From: an uncultured Hyphomicrobiales bacterium
Lineage (GTDB): Bacteria > Pseudomonadota > Alphaproteobacteria > Rhizobiales > Xanthobacteraceae
Assembly (NCBI GenBank): GCA_903929045.1
Contig: CAIYTE010000132.1
Coordinates: forward strand, 22,378-86,377
DNA length: 64,000 bases
Direction of reading: 5' to 3'
Shown here: positions 32,162 through 41,145 of the stretch, piece by piece
Layout: each line of letters opens with the position of its first letter
Numbering within the stretch: position 1 is the stretch's first letter
Position numbers and translations under genes: made by a program
The notes under the pieces: generated by a model
Seen by the model: only the letters and a program-made list of their open reading frames with translations
Databases searched by the model: none
What the model was told of the DNA's origin: nothing

Positions 32162-33379
32162 CTAGGTGTGTGCCTCGCGCCGCTTGAGCTGCCGCGCGAA
32201 ATACAAACCCGTCAGCAGCAAGATCATCGCCGCGCCGAGAAACACCGGCACGGCGGTGAAGCGGTCGAACACAAAGCCGCCGACGGCCGAACCGGCGGTT
32301 TGTCCGAGATAAAGTCCGGCCGAAAACAAACCGAGCGCCGTGCCGCGCGCTTCCGGCGTCATCTGCGTGGCGTTGGTCTGCAGCGTGTTGTGCAGCATGT
32401 AGAAGCCCAAGCCGACGCCGAAGATGGCGATGGGGGCGAGCCAGGCCACCGGCTGCACCGCGAGAATGACGAAGGCCACGGCCAGCATGATGCCGCCGCC
32501 CGCGGCAAGGCCGACGGGGCCCAGCCGCTTCACCAGCGCGCGCACCGACAGACTGTAGGTGAGGCCGCCGAGGGCAAAGAAGCCGACGAACAGGCCGACA
32601 ATGGTGAAGCTCTCGCCGAAGCGCACATGCAAGTCGGCGCCGACGAAGGCAAAAGCGCCGAAGATCGACGCCGCTTCGATGAAGGCGAGCGCGATGAGCG
32701 TGCGGCTCCAGGATGAGCGCAGCACGGCCTTGTTGTCGGCGATGAATCCGCCGCCCTGACGTTTCGGCGCGCGGCTCGGATGTGTGATCGGGTTGCGCAG
32801 CAGTTCGTGGAACAGGCCAATGGTCGCAAGCGCGAGCAGGCCGGCGAGCATGAAGAACACCGTGCGCCAGCCGAAATAATCGCCGAGCACGCCGCCGGCG
32901 GCCTGACCGAACATCTGGCCGAGGATCTGTCCCGACAGGAAGGTGCCGATGACCTGCTGACGCCGCTCGTAGGGGATGACGTCGCCGATGAAGGCCAGCG
33001 CCAGCGGCACCATCCAGCCGGTGGCGAGCCCGCTGCCGAGGCGGGCCGCGACCAGCAGCGGCAAGGTCGGCGCCAGACCGCAGGCGATCACCATCAGAGT
33101 CGAAATGGAGGCCGCAATCGCGATGCAGAGATATTTGCCGAGGCGGTCGCCGAAGGGGCCGATGACCAGTTGCACCGAGCCGTGGGCGAGCAGGTAAAAG
33201 GTCACGACGATGGAGGCCGCGCCCACGGTGGTGTGCAGATCGGTGGCGATCTGCGGCAACAGCGAATCCGTGACGCGCACCATGGCCTGGGCCGCAAAGG
33301 CGGCCATGGCCAGAAGCGCGATTGCGCGGGTCGCGTTCCCCGGCGGGGGGGCGGGTAGGGAAGTCTGATTGTCCGGCAA
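32162..33379 (-). CDS. MFS transporter
   Basis: About 405 residues with twelve membrane helices of the MFS type. GPFGDRLGKYLCIAIAASIS is the first-loop motif A, FIGDVIPYERRQQVIGTFLS the motif following helix 4. The second half starts after a charged loop (SRAPKRQGGGFIADN). Substrate unknown; the closest style is the drug/sugar-efflux DHA1 group. The start is uncertain: the longest frame begins at ATG 33433 only 14 bases from the divergent valS start, leaving no promoter space and giving a Cys-rich N-terminus, so TTG at 33379 (residues PDNQTSLPAPPP) is preferred. Confidence 0.78.
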   Translation of the reverse strand: MPDNQTSLPAPPPGNATRAIALLAMAAFAAQAMVRVTDSLLPQIATDLHTTVGAASIVVTFYLLAHGSVQLVIGPFGDRLGKYLCIAIAASISTLMVIACGLAPTLPLLVAARLGSGLATGWMVPLALAFIGDVIPYERRQQVIGTFLSGQILGQMFGQAAGGVLGDYFGWRTVFFMLAGLLALATIGLFHELLRNPITHPSRAPKRQGGGFIADNKAVLRSSWSRTLIALAFIEAASIFGAFAFVGADLHVRFGESFTIVGLFVGFFALGGLTYSLSVRALVKRLGPVGLAAGGGIMLAVAFVILAVQPVAWLAPIAIFGVGLGFYMLHNTLQTNATQMTPEARGTALGLFSAGLYLGQTAGSAVGGFVFDRFTAVPVFLGAAMILLLTGLYFARQLKRREAHT

Positions 33380-33447
33380 AGTTGACTCACGAAAGGTGCC
33401 GGGCTTTGTAACCCGACAAATCCGACAGAACAAAGCGCCTTACCGCC

Positions 33448-36138
33448 ATGATCGACAAGACATATCAGCCATCCGAAGTCGAAGGCCGCATCGCCAGGGC
33501 CTGGGAACAGGCCGACGCCTTCAAGGCGGGCCGGCCCGAGCGCGCGGCGGCGCAGGCTTATTCCATCGTCATTCCGCCGCCCAATGTCACCGGCTCGCTG
33601 CATATGGGCCACGCGCTCAACAACACGCTGCAGGACGTGCTGGCGCGCTTTGAGCGCATGCGCGGCAAGGACGTGCTGTGGCAGCCCGGCACCGACCACG
33701 CCGGCATCGCGACGCAGATGGTCGTCGAGCGCCAGCTGGCGGAACGGCAATTGCCGTCGCGCCGCGAGATGGGCCGCGAAGCCTTCCTCAAGCGCGTCTG
33801 GGAATGGAAGGCCGAATCCGGCGGCACCATCGTCAACCAGCTCAAGCGTCTCGGCGCGTCGTGTGACTGGTCGCGCGAGCGCTTCACGATGGACGAGGGC
33901 CTGTCGCAGTCCGTGCTCAAAGTCTTCGTGCAACTCTACAAGGAAGGGCTGATCTACAAGGACAAGCGCCTTGTGAACTGGGATCCGAAATTGCTCACGG
34001 CGATTTCCGATCTCGAAGTGCTGCAGGTCGAGGGGAAGGGCCAGATGTGGCACTTCCGCTATCCGCTCGACGGCAAGACCTTCAACGCCGAAGATCCTTC
34101 GACCTACATCGCCATCGCCACGACGCGTCCCGAGACCATGCTCGGCGACGGCGCGGTCGCCGTGCATCCCGACGACGAGCGCTACAAGGCGCTGGTCGGC
34201 CAGCTCGTGCGCCTGCCTTTGGCCGATCGTCTGATCCCGATCATCGCCGATGAATATCCGGACCCGGAGAAGGGCTCCGGCGCGGTGAAGATCACGGCGG
34301 CGCACGACTTCAACGACTTCGAAGTGTGGACGCGGCATCGCGACAAGGACTACTTCAAGAAGCAGATCAATGGCGGCCTGATCAATCTGTTCACGCCCGA
34401 AGCCAAGATGAACGACAACGTGCCGCCGCAATATCGCGGGCTGGACCGTTACGAGGCGCGCAAGCGCATCATCGCCGACCTCGAGGCGCTGGGATTGCTC
34501 GATAAGATCGAGACCATCACCAACGCCGTGCCGCATGGCGACCGCTCGAATGTCGTCATCGAGCCGTTCCTGACCGAGCAGTGGTACGTCAACGCCGCCG
34601 AGCTGGCGAAGCCGGCAATTGCCGCCGTGCGTAACGGCAAGACCAATTTCGTGCCGAAGAACTGGGAGAACACCTACTTCAACTGGATGGAAGACATCCA
34701 GCCGTGGTGCATCTCGCGCCAGCTGTGGTGGGGTCATCAGATCCCGGCGTGGTACGGGCCGGACGACAAGGTGTTCGTTGCGCTCAACGAAGCCGACGCA
34801 CAGGCCGAGGCCGATAAGCATTACGGCAAGCCGACCCCGATCAAGCGCGACGAGGACGTGCTCGACACCTGGTTCTCCTCCGCGCTGTGGCCGTTCTCGA
34901 CGCTCGGCTGGCCGGATAGCGACAAGGACGTGAAGCGCTATTACCCGACCAACGTGCTGGTCACGGGTTTCGACATTATCTTCTTCTGGGTCGCCCGCAT
35001 GATGATGATGGGCCTGCATTTCCAGAAAGAAGTGCCGTTCCACGACGTCTACATCCACCGCCTGGTGCGCGACGCCTCCGGCGCCAAAATGTCGAAGTCC
35101 AAGGGCAACGTCGTCGATCCGCTCGGCGTCATCGACGAGTTCGGCGCGGACGCGCTGCGCTTCACGCTGGCGCGCAACGTCGCGCCGGGCCACGACATCC
35201 GCCTCGGCCCGCAGGACGTCGAGAACAACCGCAACTTCGCCACCAAGCTGTGGAACGCCGCGCGCTTCGTCGAGTTCAACGGCGCCAAGCGCGTCGAGGG
35301 TTTCGATCCGAAGTCGGCCAAAGAAGCGCTCAATCGCTGGATCGCGCACGAGACGCAGAAGGCGGCCGCCGAGATCACGCAGGCGATCGAGACCTACGCC
35401 TTCGCCGAAGCGGCGGGCGCGGCCTATCGCTTTGTCTGGAACGTCTACTGCGACTGGTATGTCGAACTGTCGAAGCCGCTGCTGACCGGGCCCGACGGCG
35501 CCGCCAAGGACGAAACCCGCGCCATGGCCGTGTGGGCGCTCGACCAGATACTGAAGCTGCTGCATCCGTTCATGCCCTTCATCACCGAGGAACTGTGGAC
35601 GGTCACGGGGCAAAGTTCGCTGCTGGCGTTGACGGAATGGCCGACGCTCGACGGGCTGACCGACGACAAGGCCGAAGTCGAAATCGGCTGGGTGATCGAG
35701 CTCATCACCGCGGTGCGGTCGATCAAGGCCGAGATGAACGTCAACGTGCCGGTGCCTTTGGTGTTGGCGGGCGCGTCTGCCGAGACCGGCGCGCGCGCCG
35801 AACGCTGGGCCGACTTCATCAAGCGCCTCGCGCGCGTGTCGGAGATTTCGTCGGCGGCGTCCGCGCCGAAGGGATCGGTGCAACTCGTCGTGCGCGGTGA
35901 AGTCGCGGCGCTGCCGCTGGTCGGCATCATCGATCTCGATGCCGAACGCGCGCGTCTCGCCAAGGAGATCGCAAAGGCGGATTCCGACATCGCGCGTGTC
36001 GACGCGAAACTGGGCAATCCGAAGTTCGTCGAGCGCGCGGCGGAAGAGGTAGTCGAGGAAGAGCGGGCCAAGCGCCTTGAGGCGGTCGAACGCAAGACCA
36101 AGATCGCGGCCGCGCTGGAGTCGCTCAAGGGCGCGTGA
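33448..36138 (+). CDS. valS: Valyl-tRNA synthetase
   Basis: An 896-residue class I synthetase. HIGH motif is HMGH at 52-55 (PPPNVTGSLHMGHALN), KMSKS at 547-551; the editing domain has TTRPETMLGDGAVAVHPDDE. The anticodon domain follows (IAHETQKAAAEITQAIE...) and a C-terminal coiled-coil arm starts at LDAERARLAKEIAKADSDI. It is a little shorter than E. coli ValS. A family A repeat directly follows. Confidence 0.96.
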   Translation: MIDKTYQPSEVEGRIARAWEQADAFKAGRPERAAAQAYSIVIPPPNVTGSLHMGHALNNTLQDVLARFERMRGKDVLWQPGTDHAGIATQMVVERQLAERQLPSRREMGREAFLKRVWEWKAESGGTIVNQLKRLGASCDWSRERFTMDEGLSQSVLKVFVQLYKEGLIYKDKRLVNWDPKLLTAISDLEVLQVEGKGQMWHFRYPLDGKTFNAEDPSTYIAIATTRPETMLGDGAVAVHPDDERYKALVGQLVRLPLADRLIPIIADEYPDPEKGSGAVKITAAHDFNDFEVWTRHRDKDYFKKQINGGLINLFTPEAKMNDNVPPQYRGLDRYEARKRIIADLEALGLLDKIETITNAVPHGDRSNVVIEPFLTEQWYVNAAELAKPAIAAVRNGKTNFVPKNWENTYFNWMEDIQPWCISRQLWWGHQIPAWYGPDDKVFVALNEADAQAEADKHYGKPTPIKRDEDVLDTWFSSALWPFSTLGWPDSDKDVKRYYPTNVLVTGFDIIFFWVARMMMMGLHFQKEVPFHDVYIHRLVRDASGAKMSKSKGNVVDPLGVIDEFGADALRFTLARNVAPGHDIRLGPQDVENNRNFATKLWNAARFVEFNGAKRVEGFDPKSAKEALNRWIAHETQKAAAEITQAIETYAFAEAAGAAYRFVWNVYCDWYVELSKPLLTGPDGAAKDETRAMAVWALDQILKLLHPFMPFITEELWTVTGQSSLLALTEWPTLDGLTDDKAEVEIGWVIELITAVRSIKAEMNVNVPVPLVLAGASAETGARAERWADFIKRLARVSEISSAASAPKGSVQLVVRGEVAALPLVGIIDLDAERARLAKEIAKADSDIARVDAKLGNPKFVERAAEEVVEEERAKRLEAVERKTKIAAALESLKGA

Positions 36139-36139
36139 T

Positions 36140-36242
36140 CCGTCACCCTGAGGTGCGCGCGAAGCGCGCCTCGAAGGGCGACGGCCCGGGCGTTCATCCT
36201 TCGAGGCTCGCCATGAGAATGGCTCGCACCTCAGGATGACGG
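36140..36242. repeat. Palindromic intergenic repeat, family A (second copy)
   Basis: Same outer arms as the 22092-22194 copy: CCGTCACCCTGAGGTGCG and CGCACCTCAGGATGACGG, with CTCGAAGGGCGACGG and CATCCTTCGAGGCTCGC inside. The centre between the arms differs, as expected for a mobile-type palindromic repeat. It follows the valS stop. Confidence 0.85.
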
Positions 36243-36323
36243 TCGGCGACTTGTTCCCGTCCGGGTGTTGATCCAAACTTGGATGAAGGCGCACATGAAT
36301 CGCGCCGCATCCGGGAGATCGCC

Positions 36324-37085
36324 ATGACTGAACTGTCGCGCCGCAGCATCCTTGCCGGCGCCGTTGCCGCCACCACCGTGTCGCCGGCCGCGACCTTTGC
36401 GCAAACGCCGAAGGCGACCTTCGTGCTGGTGCCGGGCGCCTGGCATGGCGCGTGGTGCTATCGCCGCGTCGCCGATCTGCTGATGGCGAAGGGCCACAAG
36501 GTTCATGCGCTGACGTTGACCGGCCTTGCCGACCGCGTGCATCTGGCGAGCGACGCGGTGAACATGGACACCCACATTGCCGACATCGTCAATTTCGTGA
36601 AGTGGGAAGACCTCAGCAATTTCGTGCTGGTCGGCCACTCCTATGGCGGCCTGCCGGTCACCGGCGCGGCGGATGCGATCGGCGACAAGGTTTCGTCCAT
36701 CGTCTATCTCGACGCCTTCATTCCGGAGGACGGCCAGTCCATGGCCGACATCGTCAAGCGGCCGCTGCCAACGACCGGCTCGGCGCCGCCGTTCTCGGCC
36801 AAGCTGATGAAGGTCAACGCCAAGGACGAGGCCTATGTCGACGCCAAGGTCACGCCGCAGCCGATCAACACCTATACGCAGAAGATGAGGGTCGCCGGCG
36901 CCTACAAGAAGATCGCCAAGAAGACCTATGTGCGCTCGCTGCAGTTCAACAATCCGGTGTTCCAGGCGCACTACGAGGCCTTGAAGCAGGATGCGGCCTG
37001 GAAGACGCACACGCTCGACTGCGGCCATGACATGATGATCGACAAGCCGGTGGAGGTCGCGGCGATCTTGGAGCAGGCGGTCTGA
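36324..37085 (+). CDS. Tat-exported alpha/beta hydrolase (253 aa)
   Basis: The start at ATG 36324 gives a twin-arginine signal MTELSRRSILAGAVAATTVS with cleavage near AFA-like ATFA after residue 26. The mature domain is an alpha/beta hydrolase of the methylesterase/hydroxynitrile-lyase-like group: FVLVPGAWHGAWCYRRV, nucleophile Ser106 in LVGHSYGGLP and catalytic His235 in DCGHDMMID. The acid residue is probably in VYLDAFIPED. It should hydrolyse a small ester in the periplasm; the substrate is unknown. A ribosome site GGGAGA precedes the ATG. Confidence 0.82.
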   Translation: MTELSRRSILAGAVAATTVSPAATFAQTPKATFVLVPGAWHGAWCYRRVADLLMAKGHKVHALTLTGLADRVHLASDAVNMDTHIADIVNFVKWEDLSNFVLVGHSYGGLPVTGAADAIGDKVSSIVYLDAFIPEDGQSMADIVKRPLPTTGSAPPFSAKLMKVNAKDEAYVDAKVTPQPINTYTQKMRVAGAYKKIAKKTYVRSLQFNNPVFQAHYEALKQDAAWKTHTLDCGHDMMIDKPVEVAAILEQAV

Positions 37086-37091
37086 TCTGAG

Positions 37092-37433
37092 CTAGGAAGC
37101 CAACGCCTTCGTGACGGCATCCGGATCGCGCGCGATTACCGTCAGGTAGGCGCGCGCCGACTGATCCGGAATCGCCGCACCTTGCTCCCAGTCGCGCAAC
37201 GTCCCGAGCGGTATTTGAAATCGCTCGGCGAACTGCTCTTGCGTCAGTTGAAGCGCGCGCCGGATCACCTTGACCTGCGGCGTCCGCTTCATCCGCTTGA
37301 CGTCCGCTGGCGTCAGCGGTTTTGCGATCCGGATCGCGTAAAGCCGCGGCTGTTTTATCGGCGGCACTCATGGCGTCGAAACGACTCCAGTCGCCGCCGG
37401 CCAGCTTACCCCTCGTGGTATTGTCTGCGCTCA
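37092..37433 (-). pseudogene. HTH-domain regulator (antitoxin-like), frameshifted
   Basis: Two minus-strand frames form one protein. The first starts at 37433 (MSADNTTRGKLAGGDWSRFD, AADKTAAALRDPD). The other frame then continues with KPLTPADVKRMKRTPQVKVI, LQLTQEQFAERFQIPLGTLR and DWEQGAAIPDQSARAYLTVI, which is the HTH part. One extra base at about 37326, inside the 14-base palindrome GCGATCCGGATCGC, separates them. The C-terminal frame could also be translated alone from 37367 (91 residues), keeping the HTH. Such proteins are often antitoxins; no toxin gene is seen beside it. Sequence error is the alternative explanation. Confidence 0.75.
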
Positions 37434-37498
37434 TGCGAAGGTCAGCATGGTGCTGCTTACCAGTCGTTAGCGCAAGGCGTGCATTCGCCATTATGCCT

Positions 37499-38071
37499 CT
37501 ACCGGAACGGCTTGCTCAGAAACTTCGACCCCCGCAGCCCGTAACGCCACGGCTCGTCGACCGCCTTGGTGATGCCGATGCGCGGGCCGGCCACCACGTC
37601 CGGTTCACCCACACGGGCTCGTAACTCGAAGGGCGGGCGGTCGAGCGGCAGGCCGTTGTGCTTGTCGGTGATGCCCATCGCCTGACACAGCTTGCCCGGT
37701 CCGGAGCACAGGTCGCGGACCTCGGGGAGCCCGCGCCGTCGCCGCATGGCGGCCAGCCCTTCGGTCGGCTCGATGGCCCGGATCAGTACGGCGCTGGCCG
37801 ATCCTTCCGGCTCGCAGACGACGTTCACGCACCAGTGGATGCCGTAGGATCGGTAGACGTAGACGAAGCCCGCCGGGCCGAACATGACGCCGTTGCGTTC
37901 CGTCGGCCCGCGATAGGAGTGCGAGGCTGGGTCGGTGTGGTGATAGGCCTCGACCTCGACGATGACCCCGCCGACGCCGTTCACCAGCAAGGTCGCCCCG
38001 ATCAGTTCGGGCGCCACCTGATGGACCGAGCGGTTGAAGAAGCGGCGGGTGAGGCGGGCCGGTTTGGGCAT
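37499..38071 (-). CDS. DNA-3-methyladenine glycosylase (AAG/Mpg family)
   Basis: A glycosylase that removes alkylated purines, 190 residues from the ATG at 38071 ([20 protein letters not shown]). Matches are [46 protein letters not shown] and [15 protein letters not shown]. The frame continues 28 codons further upstream to GTG 38155 (218 residues) but that extension is Gln/Pro-rich and does not resemble the family. The catalytic Glu is in VEVEAY. Confidence 0.86.
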   Translation of the reverse strand: MPKPARLTRRFFNRSVHQVAPELIGATLLVNGVGGVIVEVEAYHHTDPASHSYRGPTERNGVMFGPAGFVYVYRSYGIHWCVNVVCEPEGSASAVLIRAIEPTEGLAAMRRRRGLPEVRDLCSGPGKLCQAMGITDKHNGLPLDRPPFELRARVGEPDVVAGPRIGITKAVDEPWRYGLRGSKFLSKPFR

Positions 38072-38355
38072 TTGCTTTTTAGCGGGCGGGCTTCCGAGAG
38101 AAAGAACGGGTTGTGCAGTGCGGTTTGGCAGCAACTTCTGTGTCCCGCTTGCCACACCTTAGGAACATTTAAAGTTTGCCCCGCCATAATCCTCGCCGCG
38201 CCGCGATTTGGCCATACCCTTTGACGAAATCGAGGGCTATCCAACGTGGCGCAAGCCGTTGTTGGGCTTCCGGTTTTCGACCGACCGGACAAGGCCCTCG
38301 GCACAGCCGCCGATTCTGAACGGCGGGGCATTTAGGGGCGGAGACGACCAGGACT

Positions 38356-40080
38356 ATGGACGCAAAGACCGATCTGAAATCGAGACTGCCAAGCCGCCAC
38401 GTAACGGAAGGCCCGGCTCGCGCGCCGCACCGTTCGTATTATTACGCCATGGGTCTGACAAAAGAGCAGATCCATCAGCCGTTTGTCGGCGTTGCTTCAT
38501 GCTGGAACGAAGCCGCGCCCTGTAACATCGCCCTGATGCGCCAGGCGCAGGCGGTGAAAAAGGGCGTCGCGGCCAACGGCGGCACCCCCCGCGAATTCTG
38601 CACCATCAGCGTCACCGACGGCATCGCCATGGGCCATGCCGGCATGTACGCGTCGCTGCCGTCCCGCGAGGTCATCGCGGACTCGGTCGAACTGACCATG
38701 CGCGGCCACGGCTATGACGCGCTCGTCGGTCTCGCTGGCTGCGACAAGTCGCTGCCCGGCATGATGATGGCGATGGTGCGCCTCAATGTGCCGTCGATCT
38801 TCATCTACGGCGGCTCGATCCTGCCCGGCAATTTCCGCGGCCAGACCATCACCGTCCAGGACATGTTCGAAGCGGTCGGCCGTCACTCGGTCGGCAGCCT
38901 GTCGGCGGAAGATCTCGACGAGATGGAGCAGGTGGCGTGCCCGTCGGCCGGCGCCTGCGGCGCGCAGTTCACCGCCAACACCATGGCGACCGTGTCGGAA
39001 GCCATCGGCCTCGCGCTGCCGTATTCGGCGGGTGCACCGGCGCCGTACGAAATCCGCGACAGTTTCTGCATGACCGCCGGCGAGATGGTCGTGGAACTCG
39101 TGAGGCAGAACATTCGTCCGCGCGACATCGTCACGCGCAAGTCGCTGGAAAACGCCGCGGCCGTTGTCGCCGCGTCCGGTGGTTCCACCAATGCTGCGCT
39201 GCATCTGCCGGCGATCGCGAATGAGTGCGGCATCAAGTTCGATTTGTTCGACGTTGCGGAAATCTTCAAAAAGACGCCTTACGTCGCGGATTTGAAACCG
39301 GGTGGCCGTTATGTCGCCAAGGATATGTTCGAAGTTGGCGGCATACCGCTGCTGATGAAGACGCTGCTCGACCATGGCTACATGCATGGCGACTGCATGA
39401 CCGTCACCGGCCGTACGATGGCGGAGAACATGGCCAAGGTGAAGTGGAACGATAAACAGGACGTGGTGCTCTCCGCCGCCAAGCCGTTGTCGCCGACCGG
39501 CGGTGTCGTCGGTCTGAAAGGCAACGTCGCGCCCGATGGCGCCATCGTGAAAATCGCCGGCATGAAGAAAATCGTGTTCTCCGGTCCCGCGCGCTGCTTC
39601 GACGGCGAAGAGGCCTGCTTCGAGGCCGTGCGCAACAAGGACTACAAGGTCGGTGACGTTCTCGTCATCCGCTACGAAGGTCCGCGTGGCGGCCCCGGCA
39701 TGCGCGAAATGCTCTCGACCACGGCCGCGCTCTACGGCCAGGGCATGGGCGACAAGGTCGCGCTCATCACCGACGGACGCTTCTCCGGCGCGACGCGCGG
39801 TTTCTGCGTCGGCCATGTCGGCCCGGAAGCTGCGGTCGGCGGCCCGATCGGACTCTTGAAGGACGGCGATATCGTCACGCTCGATGCCGAGAAGGGCACG
39901 CTCGACTGCAACGTCAGCGCCGAGGAATTCGCCAAGCGCAAGAAAGAATGGAAGCCGCGCGAGACCCACTTCGGCTCGGGTGCGCTCTGGAAATACGCAC
40001 AGCAGGTCGGACCAGCCGTCAACGGCGCGGTCACGCATCCCGGCGGCTCGGCCGAGAAGGAATGCTATGCGGACAGCTAA
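38356..40080 (+). CDS. ilvD: Dihydroxy-acid dehydratase
   Basis: A 574-residue Fe-S enzyme of valine, isoleucine and leucine synthesis. Cluster cysteines are Cys56 (NEAAPCN), Cys129 (AGCDKSLPG, with Lys131 the carbamylated lysine) and Cys201 ([15 protein letters not shown]); this spacing is the [2Fe-2S] type. The C-terminal part has [19 protein letters not shown] and HPGGSAEKE. The exoR-like gene starts inside its last 14 bases. Confidence 0.94.
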   Translation: MDAKTDLKSRLPSRHVTEGPARAPHRSYYYAMGLTKEQIHQPFVGVASCWNEAAPCNIALMRQAQAVKKGVAANGGTPREFCTISVTDGIAMGHAGMYASLPSREVIADSVELTMRGHGYDALVGLAGCDKSLPGMMMAMVRLNVPSIFIYGGSILPGNFRGQTITVQDMFEAVGRHSVGSLSAEDLDEMEQVACPSAGACGAQFTANTMATVSEAIGLALPYSAGAPAPYEIRDSFCMTAGEMVVELVRQNIRPRDIVTRKSLENAAAVVAASGGSTNAALHLPAIANECGIKFDLFDVAEIFKKTPYVADLKPGGRYVAKDMFEVGGIPLLMKTLLDHGYMHGDCMTVTGRTMAENMAKVKWNDKQDVVLSAAKPLSPTGGVVGLKGNVAPDGAIVKIAGMKKIVFSGPARCFDGEEACFEAVRNKDYKVGDVLVIRYEGPRGGPGMREMLSTTAALYGQGMGDKVALITDGRFSGATRGFCVGHVGPEAAVGGPIGLLKDGDIVTLDAEKGTLDCNVSAEEFAKRKKEWKPRETHFGSGALWKYAQQVGPAVNGAVTHPGGSAEKECYADS

Positions 40081-40885
40081 GGTCCTGTTGCGTGCATTGG
40101 TGATCGGCTCTGCGCTTTGCGCAGCGCCGACCTTTGCGCTCGATGGGACCAAGTCGGACGATGTGATGGCGGCGCCGGCCAACGTGACGCCGACCGAGGC
40201 GTTTCGCTCAGGGGCCAACTGGCTCAAGAACGGCGAAACCCAGAAGGGCGTTCACTCGCTCGAATACGCCGCCGAGAAGGGCCACGCCATTGCGCAGTGG
40301 AAGCTCGGCCGCATGTATGCCGAAGGCGACGGCGTCACGCAGGACGATCTCAAGGCGTTCGAATATTTCCGCCGCATCGCCGACAGCCACGCCGAGGACA
40401 ATCCCGATACGCCGCAGGCGCGCTTTGTCGCCAACGCCTTCGTTGCGCTCGGCCACTATTATCTCGACGGCATTCCGAAAACGGCGGTGAAAGCCGATCC
40501 CGATCGCGCCCGCGAAATGTTCGGCTACGCGGCGTCGTATTTCCGCGATCCAGACGCGCAGTATTATCTGGCGCGGCTCTATCTCGACGGCACCGGCATT
40601 CCGGCCGATCCGCGCCAGGCGGCGCGCTGGTTTGGTTTGTCGGCGCAGAAGGGTCAGTGCCAGGCGCAGGCCATGCTGGGCGCCATGCTGTTCTCGGGCG
40701 AGCACGTGCCGCGGCAGGCGGCGCGCGGGCTGATGTGGCTGACGCTCGCCAAGGATAATGCGCGCACCACCGACCAGACCTGGGTCGCCAAGCTCTATGA
40801 CAGCGCTTACGAGCAATCGACCGAAGACGAGCGGGCGCTGGCCTTGAAGCTGCTCAAGCGTTGGCTCGAGACGCGCCGCGAATAG
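40067..40885 (+). CDS. exoR: ExoR-like periplasmic Sel1-repeat protein
   Basis: A 272-residue protein with a signal peptide (residues 1-23, cleaved at PTFA before [18 protein letters not shown]). Sel1 repeats follow: [59 protein letters not shown] and [18 protein letters not shown]. This order, length and the conserved N-terminal motif fit ExoR, the periplasmic repressor of the ExoS/ChvG-ChvI two-component pathway in rhizobia, which controls exopolysaccharide and motility. The start overlaps ilvD by 14 bases. Other Sel1 proteins are possible, but the N-terminal match is specific. Confidence 0.75.
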   Translation: MRTAKVLLRALVIGSALCAAPTFALDGTKSDDVMAAPANVTPTEAFRSGANWLKNGETQKGVHSLEYAAEKGHAIAQWKLGRMYAEGDGVTQDDLKAFEYFRRIADSHAEDNPDTPQARFVANAFVALGHYYLDGIPKTAVKADPDRAREMFGYAASYFRDPDAQYYLARLYLDGTGIPADPRQAARWFGLSAQKGQCQAQAMLGAMLFSGEHVPRQAARGLMWLTLAKDNARTTDQTWVAKLYDSAYEQSTEDERALALKLLKRWLETRRE

Positions 40886-41029
40886 GCGGGCAGGGCAACG
40901 TGGCGTATTTTTGCCACAGCCGTTCGGTTTTCCCCAAGTTTACACGACGGTTACACGGCGAACTGTGGCGGGATTCTGTCAGCCGCGGCCTGTACATAGA
41001 ATGCGATTTCGAACGCTTCTAATCGTTAC

Positions 41030-41046
41030 ATTAGAAACAATCTAAA
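41030..41046 (+). promoter_or_regulatory. Irr-box (iron control element)-like palindrome
   Basis: ATTAGAA, ACA, ATCTAAA: 12 of 14 positions fit TTTAGAA-N3-TTCTAAA, the Irr site of rhizobial iron genes, with symmetric mismatches. It overlaps a second inverted repeat TTCTAAT-N6-ATTAGAA (41017-41036). The site is about 100 bases before the TonB-dependent receptor start. Both halves fit iron regulation. Confidence 0.6.
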
Positions 41047-41145
41047 CTATTGATATTGCGGAGGAATTTTCCGTAACCTACAGAATTATCCCAGCAGGAA
41101 AATGCGGCAAACAGTCGCAAGTTATAAAAACGGGGATGCTGAGGT

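Noticed and set aside
33202-36294. A very long open frame (about 1030 codons) antisense to valS
   Set aside because: High GC makes antisense frames stay open. The plus strand has complete ValS motifs, and the antisense product is Arg/His/Asp-rich with no family pattern.
37499-38155. Longer start for the DNA-3-methyladenine glycosylase at GTG 38155
   Set aside because: The extra 28 residues are low in family similarity and there is no better ribosome site; ATG 38071 is preferred.
38497-40227. A 576-codon frame antisense to ilvD
   Set aside because: ilvD is complete with its cluster cysteines; the antisense product has no recognisable domain.
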